A DNA stretch of 64,000 bases. Source: Anniella stebbinsi (lineage: Eukaryota > Chordata > Lepidosauria > Squamata > Anniellidae). The translations under genes and the position numbers were made by a program. Position 1 is the first letter of the stretch, and each line of letters starts with the position of its first letter. Shown piece after piece: positions 11,810 to 22,749 of this stretch. A model generated the notes under the pieces. It ran no database searches and was not told where the DNA came from. It worked only from the letters and a program-made list of their open reading frames with translations. The DNA is taken from assembly GCA_029215795.1 (NCBI GenBank), contig JARDYH010000005.1:160295814-160359813 (forward strand). The letters run 5' to 3'.

Positions 11810-12515
11810 CGGACAGATAAAGGAAGGACTTCCTCACACACTAAATCCCATAGTTAAACTACAGAATTTGCTACCCGAAGATGTAGTGATGGCCACTAAT
11901 TTGGATCACCTTAAAAGTGAATTGGACAAATTCCTGGAGGAGAAGGCTATCATTGGCTACTAGTCCTGGGCCCCCTCCACAAGGATGCGCTTTTGCGCCC
12001 GGTTCCGGGATTATGCGCATTATCGCGGAGGCGCATTTACGCCTAATCCCTCTGCACGGGAGGCGGCGAGAGGCGGCGAAGCGCATTAATTCATGTCCAA
12101 AAAGCGCTTTGGAAGACGTTAATGCGCATAATCGCTTGTTCACACGGCGAAAATGCGCTTTAACGGCCGGAGCAAAATAAAAGTCGCTATGTAACGCGCA
12201 TTCGAAAATGCGCATTATCGGGGAGATAACGCGCCTGTACGCCCGTTTTGCGCTCCGCTGGTGTGGAGGTAAAATTTATAATGAGCCTTTAAGGCTCATT
12301 AAACGTCTCGTGTGGAGGAGGCCCCGATGGCTCTATGCTACCTCATGTCTTAGAGGCAATGTGCCTATGTACACCAATTGCTGGGGAACATGGGTGGGAG
12401 GTACTGTTGCACCATGTCCTGCTTGTGGGTTAGCTGGTTAGCCACTGTGTGACCAGAATGCTGGTCTAGATGGATTCTTGTCTGATCCAGCACGGCTCTT
12501 CATATGTTCTTAGAC
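11810..12515 (+). repeat. CR1 LINE 3' end interrupted by a MITE
   Basis: CR1 sequence from GGACAGATAAAGGAAGGACT runs to CTACTAGTCCTG at 11968, is broken by a 355-bp MITE (11969-12323), then resumes with GATGGCTCTATGCTACCTC and continues to TTCATATGTTCTTA. The two halves match the uninterrupted CR1 at 8.26 kb. Confidence 0.75.
11969..12323 (-). mobile_element. MITE family B inserted in CR1
   Basis: GGCCCCCTCCACAAGGATG to CGTGTGGAGGAGGCC. Comparison with intact CR1 places the insertion after CCTG; flanks CTG and CCG would be a 3-bp duplication with one change. Confidence 0.75.
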
Positions 12516-12690
12516 TGGTTAAGGGTGAGTTTCATAGCTGATGGGGGTTTGAGGCCAGATCTCTTCAGTCTTAGTCCAGCATCTAACAGCTGGACAACAC
12601 TGATTGGTCATCTCTGATCCAGAGCAAATCATTTAAACAACGGAGGCAGCACCCTCCCCCCCACCAGCAAAGCTATTCTATGAAGACATT

Positions 12691-12803
12691 CGCCAACCTG
12701 TTGCCCTCCAGATGAGTTGGACTGCAATGCCCATTACTCATAGCCAGCTGTGTGGTGGTAATGGGAGTCATAATCCAACACATCTGGAGGGCACCAGGTT
12801 GGA
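12691..12803. repeat. Palindromic MITE family F
   Basis: CCAACCTGTTGCCCTCCAG ... ACATCTGGAGGGCACCAGG: two mirrored arms around an ACTCATAGCCAGC centre. One of the most frequent repeats here; full or half copies also at 5056-5180, 30355-30470 and 44877-44990. Confidence 0.75.
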
Positions 12804-13223
12804 GTACGCTGTAGTGACTCTTTCCATGTGCAATACAGAATATTAAATACATTCTGTATTTGTAAGATATTGCCCCCTGGTGGTAGAAATCTAAATGTAA
12901 TATATTAGGATGATGGCATTTCACATAGGAGTGACTTTACCACAGCAATTTCTCACAAGAATCTTCAGATTTTCACTGTGGTCTTTACTGGCCCTTCTGG
13001 TATTAAACCGAACTGGTTTCTAATTTCTGTGCTAGGTAAAAAGGCCTTTCACCCTAGAGATATTGTTATAGAGGGAATGATATTATGTGCAATAATTTCT
13101 GCTTGGGTATTGTAGATTTATTGTGCAATAAATTATTGCACACCATTCTTAAAAGCACAGCTCATTAAAGATTCAAGGGGTTATTTTAAAGTTTTAATTA
13201 AAATTCTTTTAATTAATAATATA

Positions 13224-13281
13224 TTCTCTCTCTCTCTCTCTCTCTCCCTCTCCCTCTCCCTCTCCCTCTCCCTCTCCCTCA
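13224..13281. repeat. (CT)n / (CCCTCT)n compound microsatellite
   Basis: CT units grading into CCCTCT units just upstream of the R4 element. Confidence 0.9.
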
Positions 13282-13379
13282 CACACATGTTTCCAGGGCA
13301 GATTAAATATATAAATGCATTAATACTTGATATGCAATAGGATTGGCAACTTTTCCCAGTAGCCATTAAGAGCAAACAG

Positions 13380-13967
13380 GAGCCAACAACAATGGACTAT
13401 ACAGACAGATACAATACAGCGGCAAAAATAATTCACCAACAACTGGCCATCAAATTCAACCACATCAAACATTCTACACCATACTACACATACTTAACTG
13501 AAACAATCTTGGAAAATGAAGATTGTAAAATATACTGGAATAGAACAATTCATACAGAAAAAACAATACCCTGCAACCGACCAGACGTAATGGTTATAGA
13601 CAAAAAAGAAAAACACTTATACCTCATTGACATAGCGATACCTAATGACAAAAATGTTGCAGAAAAGGAAGAGGAAAAGAGAGAAAACTATACACCACTG
13701 GCTAACAAAGTTAAAGAACTAAGGCAACAGGAAAAAGTCACAAGTATTCTGTTAGTCACATCAGTCACCAGCATCACATCAAAAAACTACACAGAAAACC
13801 TTCAGAACTGGGCCTACCAAAATACATCCACACCAACATCCAGAAAGCAGTCATACTTAAAACATGCTCAATAGTCAATAAATCCCCAAATCAGTAAAAG
13901 ACAGCATGACTTGGCATAGCCCATATGACTGTCTAGATAAGCCGCCACAAGAGAGAAAAGAGAGATG

Positions 13968-14012
<45 letters not shown>
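13380..14012 (+). pseudogene. R4/Dong-type LINE 3' end with restriction-like endonuclease
   Basis: A 160-codon frame (13392-13874) contains CNRPDVMVIDKK, then LIDIAIPNDKNV: the RPD...D of the restriction-like (PD-D/EXK) endonuclease used by R2/R4 class LINEs, which lies at the C-terminus of a single ORF as here. It ends in a natural stop, a short 3' UTR and (AAT)n at 13966-14010. 5' truncated, preceded by a (CT)/(CCCTCT) repeat. Confidence 0.75.
13966..14010. repeat. (AAT)n microsatellite, R4 tail
   Basis: About 15 AAT units at the R4 3' end. Confidence 0.9.
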
Positions 14013-14571
14013 GCAATAAGAAGAGCAATAACCAAGTTTGCTTCTTAGACTGTGAACTGTGCTTTCTTTTAAGTACATCTTTTATTTTACACGATAATGG
14101 TAAATACCACATAACTTTGGTACCATGTTTGTTTGTTTATTTTCTCCATTAATAATTTCATATCCTCCGGCATTTTACAGATGAACACAGGAAAGAACAC
14201 ATTTGTAACAGACCTGTTCTCATAGGAAGCTGAAGGTTGTGCGGTTGTATTCATTTACCCCCAAAGCATTCTATCTTGCACTGATCTAAAAACCAAGAGG
14301 ATGTTTGTTCTTCAGCTTAAAGAGATACAAGAAAAACATAAGTGTTCAGTGACATATTATTTACAGAGCAATCCTGCCGGTGGATAGCTGGGTGAGATAA
14401 AAAAGTGGAGGCACTCCCAGGCTTGTGCCAGCGGGGCAAGATAGAAAAAAGAGTGGTGTTTCTCTGCCCACCCCCTTTAAAAAACAACATTACACTTGCC
14501 AGCTTCAGGACTCACACACATTTCCTCCAATTCCAGCAGTGTGTCTGGGGAATGGGAAGTCTATGCATCCT

Positions 14572-14891
14572 TAGGCTGACCATCTGAAAAGGAGGACAGG
14601 GCTCCTGTAACTTTAACAATTGTAGAGAAAAGGGAATTTCAGCCAGTGTCATTTGTATGCAATTAGTTCCTGGTGATATTCCCTCTTCATCACAACAGTG
14701 AAAGTTGCAGGGGCCCTGCCTTCTTTTGTATATGGTCACTCTAGTATAGTGCCTGCACCTTTAACTGTTGTGATGAAGAGGGAATTTCACCAGGAACTAA
14801 TTGCATACAAATGACACTGGCTGAAATTCCCTTTTCTCTGCAACTGTTAAAGTTACAGGAGCCCTGACCTGGATTTTATCTGATCACCCTA
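14572..14891. mobile_element. Palindromic hAT MITE, family A, hybrid ends
   Basis: Left end is the GACCATCTGAAAAGGAGG subtype, right end the CCTGGATTTTATCTGATCAC subtype. No 8-bp duplication was seen (left flank TGCATCCT, right flank CTCTACAG). Confidence 0.85.
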
Positions 14892-15483
14892 CTCTACAGA
14901 AGACATCCAGGGTGAGACCCAGAGGGGATTCACCACCCCACTGCCATCGGAGCCACCAGCTTCCACTGGACCCACGCTTTCCCTTCTCCTGCATCTCCCC
15001 GGAGCTGCGGTCCACCACTGTCATGTACCTGTTACTGGAACAATACAGATGTGATTCATATTTGCATCAGGATAAAATAACAGGAAAAGTAGCAACCCCG
15101 CTTGACCATGTTTCAGTTGAAATCGCCCTGTATTTTAAAACCTTGCTGCCGATGCTTTTAGCACGGATTTTCTTAAAAGTAATTTCAAATGCGACCCAAG
15201 CCAAGCCGAACCAATTCAAAGAGCTTCACTGTCAGTAGACACTGCCACATGGTGACCAGATGCGTTTCTTGCAGCTAATCACATGGTACTTTTCTGCTCA
15301 TTCCAATTACACCTGGCCTTTTCTACAAGAGGCTGTTAATCTGCTGGCCAAGAACTGGGGTGGGTGGCTTGAATGCCATCTCAGATACAGTCCTCATAGA
15401 TCATTTGGTGGTTTCTTGCCTTTTGAACATACCCCCCCGCCCCATTCTAAAGGGTTGAAATGCCTCTCCTAAGCCTTAGTTAG

Positions 15484-15828
15484 GGTGCCTCTACAAGAGC
15501 AATTTAAAGCTCTTTCAAGGCGCATTAAAAAATTTTACCTCTACAAGAGTGGAGCGCAAATCGGGGGTCCAGGCGCTTTTTCTGTCCGATTATGCGCATT
15601 GTCGAATGCGCGTTAAATAGCGAGTTTTAATTTTCCGCGGGAGTTAAAGCGCCTTATGACCATGTAAACAAGCAATTCTCCGCATTCAACCACTTTAAAG
15701 CGCGTTTCATACTGCCGGTAATGCGCTTCACCGCCTGTCGTTTATAGGAATTAGGCGTAAAAGCGATGGTGAGAAGATACGCATAATCGGGCAACTGGGC
15801 ATCAAGCCGAATTCTTGTAGAGGGGCCC
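15484..15828 (+). mobile_element. MITE family B
   Basis: GGTGCCTCTACAAGAGC to ATTCTTGTAGAGGGGCCC with the usual CpG-rich interior. No clear target duplication. Confidence 0.7.
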
Positions 15829-16539
15829 CAACAGAGCTTTAAAGTGAAATATGCTGGCATATTGGTATTTTTGGCCTCACTCCCTTTTGCCCCCAGTTCT
15901 GCCTGCCACTGTAATGTGGGCCCCGAGACCTTCTCCAAAATTGATTTCAGCCCTCGGGTTGAAAGAGGTTCAACACCCATCAGTGATCAACCTGGTGCCC
16001 TGCAGATGTTTTGGACTTCTCCACCCCTGCTCTAACTACCTGGCAAAGCTCCACACAAATACAAAGGCAGCAGAGAAGCATGACTTCTTCATCCCACCAA
16101 GTAGGCCTTCAAATGGAAGTGATTTGTAGCCTAGAGTAACCTGTGTCCATTCAGACATGCTCAACACGTTGTCCCTCCTGTTTCATTTCCCACAATTTTC
16201 TGGAATGTCACTGGGAGGAACAGGCACTTACATGTCGGAGAAGATGGATGGCCACTATTGTGTCAATGTTTTGAGTCAGTCTCCTCTTCGAAAGATCAAT
16301 TAACACAGGGCTTCAGATGGACAGCTAGTAGAATTGGACAAAAAGCTCCCCCAAAGTCATCTGGAAACCATTCGGATCCATCAATCCCTGTGGACGGATG
16401 AATCATGCTGCTTGGTCCACCATTTCTTCAGAAGTGAAAAACCGACCATGAGAACCACCTTTCCCAGGCAGTGAACTGGGAAAGGTCACCTTGCCTTGCC
16501 TGTTCCAGAGCTGAGCTCTGGCCCTTCTCACCTGCCCAT

Positions 16540-16845
16540 CGCCAAGGGTGATTAGGCTGGTGAGTACAAGGCAGAGGACCTTTTCAGTGGTGGCCCCAAT
16601 CCTCTGAAATCAGCTTCCATCAGGGGTTCATTAGGCTCCTTCGGTGCAGGTCTTCTGGAAGGCGAAAGACCTGCTTAGTTTTGCTGATCTTTTCATAATC
16701 TGCGGGCTGTGGGTTTTATTGATGTAATCTGCTTTTATAGGATTTTAATAGTACTTTATTGCATACTTATTTATTGCTTTTCTGTGTGTTTTAACATATT
16801 TTTGTGTTGATTTTATCTTGTACACCGCCTTTTACATGCTGGCCC
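16540..16845 (+). repeat. L2-like 3' tail
   Basis: AGGACCTTTTCAGTGGTGGC to TTGTACACCGCCTTTTACAT; an older L2 tail just before the long L2 copy. Confidence 0.5.
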
Positions 16846-16852
16846 CAAGGAC

Positions 16853-18782
16853 ATGGTAGAACCATCTAAGGCCCGCTGTAATACATTTGCTGGGCACTTC
16901 CAGAATAAAATCTCTGGCATCCATCAGGACTTAGACTCCAGTGTTATAGCAGATGAATCTAGTGAGGTATCCAGAGCACAGGCTTGTCCTGTTTTCTTGG
17001 ATGAATTTCAGTTGGTGCAGCTCGAGGATGTTGACAAGGTGCTTGGACAGGTTCGTGCAACCACTTCCATATTGGATCCTTGCCCCTCTTGGCTAATAAA
17101 AACTAGCAGGGATGGAACAACTGGCTGGGCCAGGGAAGTGATTAATGCCTCTTTGCAAGAGGGAGTGGTCCCAGGCCTCCTGAAAGAGGCGGCAGTGAGA
17201 CCACTCCTAAAGAAATCTTCCCTGGACCCTGAAAATCTTAATAACTACAGGCCAGTAGCAAATGTTCCATTCCTGGGCAAGGTCCTGGAGCGGGTGGTTG
17301 CGAGCCAGCTCCAGGCACTCTTGGATGAGACTGATTATCTGGATCCATTTCAGTCGGGTTTCAGGCCTGGTTTTGGTACGGAAACAGCCTTGGTCGCCCT
17401 GTATGATGACCTATGTCGGGAGAAAGACAGGGGGAGTGTGACTCTGTTGATTCTCCTTGATCTCTCAGCGGCTTTCGATACCATCGACCATGGTATCCTT
17501 CTGGCACGACTGGCTGAGTTGGGAGTGGGAGGCACTGCATTGCAGTGGTTCCGCTCCTACTTGGTGGGTCGGCTCCAGAAGGTGGTGCTTGGGGAACATT
17601 GCTCGGCCCCGTGGATTCTCCAGTATGGGGTTCCGCAGGGGTCAGTTTTGTCCCCCATGCTGTTCAATATCTACATGAAACCGTTGAGTGCAGTCATCCG
17701 GAGTTTTGGAGTGCGTTGTCATCAGTATGCTGATGACACGCAGCTCTATTTCTCCTTTTCATCTTCATCAGGCGAGGCTGTGGATGTGCTGAACCAGTGC
17801 CTGGCTGCGACAATGGACTGGATGAGGGCTAATAAACTGAAACTCAATCCAGACAAGACTGAGACGCTGTTGGTGGGTGGTTCCGCTGACCGGATGGAGG
17901 GTGTTCAACCTGTTCTGGATGGGGTTGCACTCCCCTTGAAGGAGCGGGTTCGTAGCTTGGGGGTTCTCCTAGAACCATCTCTGTCACTTGAGGCGCAGGT
18001 GGCCTCAGTGGCACGGAGTGCCTTCTACCAACTTCGGTTGGTGGCCCAGCTACGTCCCTATCTGGACAGGGATAACCTGGCTTCAGTTGTCCATGCTCTG
18101 GTAACCTCCAAATTAGATTACTGCAATGCACTCTACGTGGGGCTGCCTTTGAAGGTGGTTCGGAAGCTGCAGCTTGTGCAAAATGCAGCGGCCGGATTGA
18201 TAACTGGAACCAGTAGGTTCGAACATATAAGACCTACTCTGGCCCGCTTGCATTGGCTGCCTGTATGTTTCCGAGCCCGGTTCAAGGTGCTGGTTTTAAC
18301 CTATAAAGCCTTACGCGGCTTGGGACCACAATACCTGATGGAACGCCTTTCCCGACATGAACCTACCCGAACACTACGTTCAACATCTAAGGCTCTCCTC
18401 CGAGTGCCTCCTCCGAGGGAAGCTCGGAGGTCGGCAACAAGAGAGAGGGCCTTCTCTGTGGTGGCTCCCTAATTGTGGAACGATCTCCCCGACGAGGCCC
18501 GCCTGGCGCCAACATTGTTATCTTTTCGGCGCCAGATCAAGACTTTCCTCTTCTCTCAGGCATTTGGCAATATCTGAGGAGCCTGGGTTTGTTTTGTTTT
18601 GTTTTTGTAGTTTTTTGAAGTGTTGAAGTGGTTTTTAAATGTACAGATTGTGTGTATGTTGTATGTTTTTGCTGTTTTAATTTTTGTATATTGTTTTTAA
18701 TTGTTTTTAATCCTATGTAAACCGCCCAGAGAGCTTCGGCTATGGGGCGGTATACAAATGTAATAAATAAATAAATAAATAA
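16853..18782 (+). pseudogene. L2-clade LINE, reverse transcriptase and 3' end
   Basis: A 539-codon frame runs from 16853 to a TAA at 18470-18472. It holds the RT domain: NYRPVANVPFLGKVLERVV (motif 1/2), FQSGFRPGFGTETAL, LDLSAAFDTIDH (catalytic Asp), GVPQGSVLSPMLFNIYM and YADDTQLYF (catalytic pair), then the L2-type C-terminus LARLHWLPV. There is no endonuclease domain upstream, so the element is 5' truncated. The frame should continue: the minus-strand sister copy has CAA (Gln) where this copy has TAA. The 3' end carries the squamate L2 tail, with AAACCGCCCAGAGAGCTTCG followed by (AAAT)n at about 18,760-18,782. Confidence 0.9.
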
Positions 18783-18789
18783 TTGAGAG

Positions 18790-20303
18790 ACCTCTACCTT
18801 TAAAGGCGGCCCAAAACAGTTTTACATAAAATGAAGTGATGAGAAACCAAGGGGAGAGCCCAGGGTTTCTTGTGCTTTTTGTTAGTTATGTAGAAGAAGG
18901 AATGTCAGCAACTGAAGGAATGTTAGCAACTCATCCTTGAAGGACAAGCTGACCCTGCCAAAGTTCCCTCGTCTAGCCAGTGGTGAAAAAGAACTGGGGA
19001 TGGATGGCTCCTCCCTTACATCTGGCTGCCTTACTTTGAAATCCTTTATAGGCAGCCCACCCAACCATGTGCAAGCACACACAGACATCCACACATCTGC
19101 ATGCACAGCGGGAGGTCTGGTGCATGCATTTGTCAATGCTGCATTTATTTGCTCTCCCTGGTGGAGTCTGCAAACTGCTCCACAGTGCTGCGTTTTACGT
19201 TAGGCTGAGTAACTAATACATACTGCATCTATGCCAAGTACTGCAGCTATGCCCACATGCTTCAATATGATATGGGGACACCATCCGCCAGCTTGGCTCT
19301 TGAAGGCCTTGCTTCTCAGAAGCGTTCCATCTACTGGGCTAAAGGTTATGAAGTAATAAAACCCTCACCAAAGTATGCCCCTGGTTGTCCCACATTTACT
19401 GACTGCAGATTGCCTCTATTTTTATACTCCTACAATAGATCACATTGACTTTCTTTCCAACAGGGATATCAATGTCTTAGTTTTGGGGGCTAAATAGTTT
19501 CCGAATCAGCATTTCTTTATGGGAGAGAGGGCAGAAACATTACACTTACACACACACACACACCCCGCCCTTTGGGAAACCTTAACTATACCACATTTTG
19601 TCTCTTGACAAATTCCTATATACTATTATTTCTAACTTAATCACCCAGCAACTGAGTACCGAGACTCCAATATCATGAGACGGACCTTAGAAATGTAGTT
19701 TTAGAACTGATGGAGCTTGACGCTCGTGGCTGTGATTTTGTGCCTTTCAGCTACTCAAAGTCAGGCTGTGTCCTGTGGCATTTCTTTCATAATCCTGAGG
19801 ACTAGGAACTTGCAATGTTTTCATCTAAAAAGAAAACTGAGACAGCTAACTTCATCACAGGTCACCCTCAATCCAACTCGAGAGAGTCTGCACTAAAACA
19901 TGCACTAGCAGCGGAATCCTATGCACAGTTACTCAGAGGTAAATCCCATTGAAAATGCAGCTTACTTCCAAGTAAGTGTGTTTAGGGCTGCAAGCTATCA
20001 TAACAAAAAGGCTAAAAAAGAAATGTTAGAATATTTTCCAATGTTACCTAAACTATGGTTTTCAGGCTACAGGCTTCTTGTAGTCCTACCTTGAGAAAGC
20101 TTTTATCTCAGGCTCAGAGGCTAAGGAAACTCAAATTCCCAATCTCCATGAAAGGGACGCTACCATAAAAGATGTGAGATTGGTCACTTGGGTTGGTGAC
20201 TTATTGGCATTTATCACTGCATGCACACACACACACGGAGTGGCAGCTAGTAACATGGGAAAGCACCCAAAGTTCCTTCAATACACATTCAGCACTCGAC
20301 ATT
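18790..20303. other. No gene recognised; 3' flank of the CLEC2-like gene
   Basis: Downstream of the stop at 20,304 (minus strand). Contains a short CA run at about 19,550 and a possible minus-strand AATAAA at 19,149-19,144. No other coding signal seen. Confidence 0.5.
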
Positions 20304-20448
20304 TCACGTCGTTCTGCATCCAGCATGGTTCCTGTCTCTTCTTTTCACTCTGCGGCTGCACAGCCATTTCTTCTTGACTGAACAGTCGGCGCTGCTCACA
20401 ACCCCATTGCTCAGGTAAGCGCAGCGTTCGTCTCCTTCCACTTCAAAG
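20304..20448 (-). CDS. C-type lectin-like domain, exon 3 of 3, with stop codon
   Basis: Starts after CCTTTGCAG, phase 2 in. Encodes GDERCAYLSNGVVSSADC and then KKKWLCS, supplying cysteines 4-6 of the CTLD; the C-terminus is a basic tail of about 15 residues ending in TGA at 20306-20304. CLEC2 proteins usually end soon after the last cysteine, so the tail RRVKRRDRN... is slightly long. The carbohydrate/Ca2+ WND motif is missing. A possible poly(A) signal in this orientation lies at 19149-19144. Confidence 0.85.
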
Positions 20449-22680
20449 CTGCAAAGGAAGGTGGGCCACATGGGAATGAACAACTTTGTCTATCACATGT
20501 CTCCTTCACATTCCTAACAGAAGTGCTCAAGGAGATATACACAGAACCTTAAAGAGCAAAAGAACAGTAATACAACCCAATAAGCCACAATTATAAATAT
20601 ATTTTTAAAACAACACTAAAAAAAAGGGGGAGTACAGAATCTCCACCAATCATAATTCTCAATGAAGTCCAGCTAATGAGAGCAAACGTGGTACGATGTA
20701 TACATGAAAGGGACCAAATTAAACTCTCCCTCAGGAGGGAATTCTTCCAGTTCGTGGGTGACACAACTTAGAAGGCCCCGCTGGATGTTACTTTTGCAAT
20801 GGATGAGATGTATGGCAGTACCTCGATCTGAAGCCTAAGGACATGGGAAAGTAAATATGGAAAAAGTGCTCCCAAAGGCATGACTGCAACATCATTGATT
20901 TGTATGCATGAATGGAGCATTCCAGCTATACCACCTTAGATGGAACTTCCATATCACCTCAAATGAGGTGGAAGGAAGTATTCCTGAAGACTAGGAGCAT
21001 TTTCCATCTAAAAGGAATGCCGAGACAGTTGACACAATTCAATTGTCAGAGGATGTTTTTAACTAATTAATTAATTAAAATGTGTGCCTTTGTCCAGAAA
21101 CGTTGACTAAAATAATGAAAAAGTGTACATGCCAACGGAAATGGTTTCAGGATGCGTTTCCTGCACTATGTTATGAACGATTTTCCAGTTACTGACTTCT
21201 GGTAGTGGTAGTAACCACAAGAGGGCTTTTTATGTCATTCTTGGATATTAAGGATACCCAAATCCCCAGTCTCTCTAGTGAGTGGGTGCTGTGCGTGTTC
21301 ATGCAATCAATAGCCAGTAATCAAGAGTACAATATAACCAAATGCAGAAAAATGAGGTGACGCCCACACAAATGTGAACAGGCCAGAGTGCGGTAGTCAC
21401 TCTAAAAAGAAGTTCACCTCAAAGGCTAATCTTTGTTCCATCGTTTCTGTTGGCTTTTAGAATAAGTAGGTTCCCATCCTGTGGCGGTGGTGGAGCATTT
21501 TACAGGACAGTAAAAAGGAAACCTGAACTTCCCCTACACTGGTGCACCATACATTCACAATGGCATATATAACAGACATTATTACCCACAGGAGAGAGTT
21601 CAAATGCACAGTAGAACCAACATGGAATTTTTATACTTGAATTAGGAATTGATCTAAATCAGGGGTGTGGCCCCAGATATTGTTGGTAGGGATGTTGGAA
21701 AAATTTGAGATAGACCAAAATGGATTTGGATTTCCAAGAATCGGACCTGTGGATCGGCCTCTCCAGGTCACGTAGAATCCATGGACTTCCAGATTTATTT
21801 ATTTTTTACTTCTCCTGAAATTTACACAAATTCATTTGCACGAAAATATGCAAGTTTCTGCAGAGACATATGCCACGCTGGAAAATATAAGCTGGGAAAA
21901 CTCAGATGGAATGGAAGACAGTACTCTAAATGTTACGTACTAACATAAATTATGTAAATTGTTGCAAACATCCTTATGGAATTTTTTGCATATTTTACCG
22001 GATAACGAGGGGGGGGGGAGAATTCAAATCTCTCTGTGAACGAATGCCAGATGAACAATGCTACATAATCCACAAAACACACGCAGAGTGTATTTTTAAA
22101 AATCTGGACATTCCCTAGATATTCGGCTCTGCTTCACATCAGCCCTGGCCAGCATGACCAATGGTGAGGGATGATGGGAACTGCAGTCCAACAACATCTG
22201 GAAGACCACTGGTTCCCAAGTTCTGATCTAAAGCAAACTTCACCTAAACTTCACATATAGAAACATCCTTGAAAGAGAGGAAAGTAAGAATCTGCAATGA
22301 ATCAGACCATTGGTCCATCTAGTCTAGTGTTGCCAGCTCTGGCTGGCAGTGGCTCTTCAGAGGCCTTTGCCCATCACCCTCTACCAGATCCTTCAAGCTG
22401 GAGATATGGGAATTGGATATGGAACCGTTTGCATGCAGAGAATGACCTCTACCAATTGAAGGTACAGTCTCTTCCTTTGGATTTCGATCTTTTCCATAAA
22501 ACAGAAACAAGTCAAACTTGAGTTGAGGAAATCAGAACTCACAGCTTGTTGAAGATGGTCCCATCAGGCCATTTCCAGCTCTCCTTTGTTTCTCTGAGGA
22601 GGCCAATCCAGTGGTTCAGGGGGCCTTTGTCATGCACTGCAACGTTCTGACGATTTAAAAAAGAAAGAGAAACTGGGTGG

Positions 22681-22749
<69 letters not shown>

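Noticed and set aside
13966..14010. Regular trinucleotide array considered as a CRISPR-like array
   Set aside because: Simple (AAT)n without spacers; vertebrate microsatellite.
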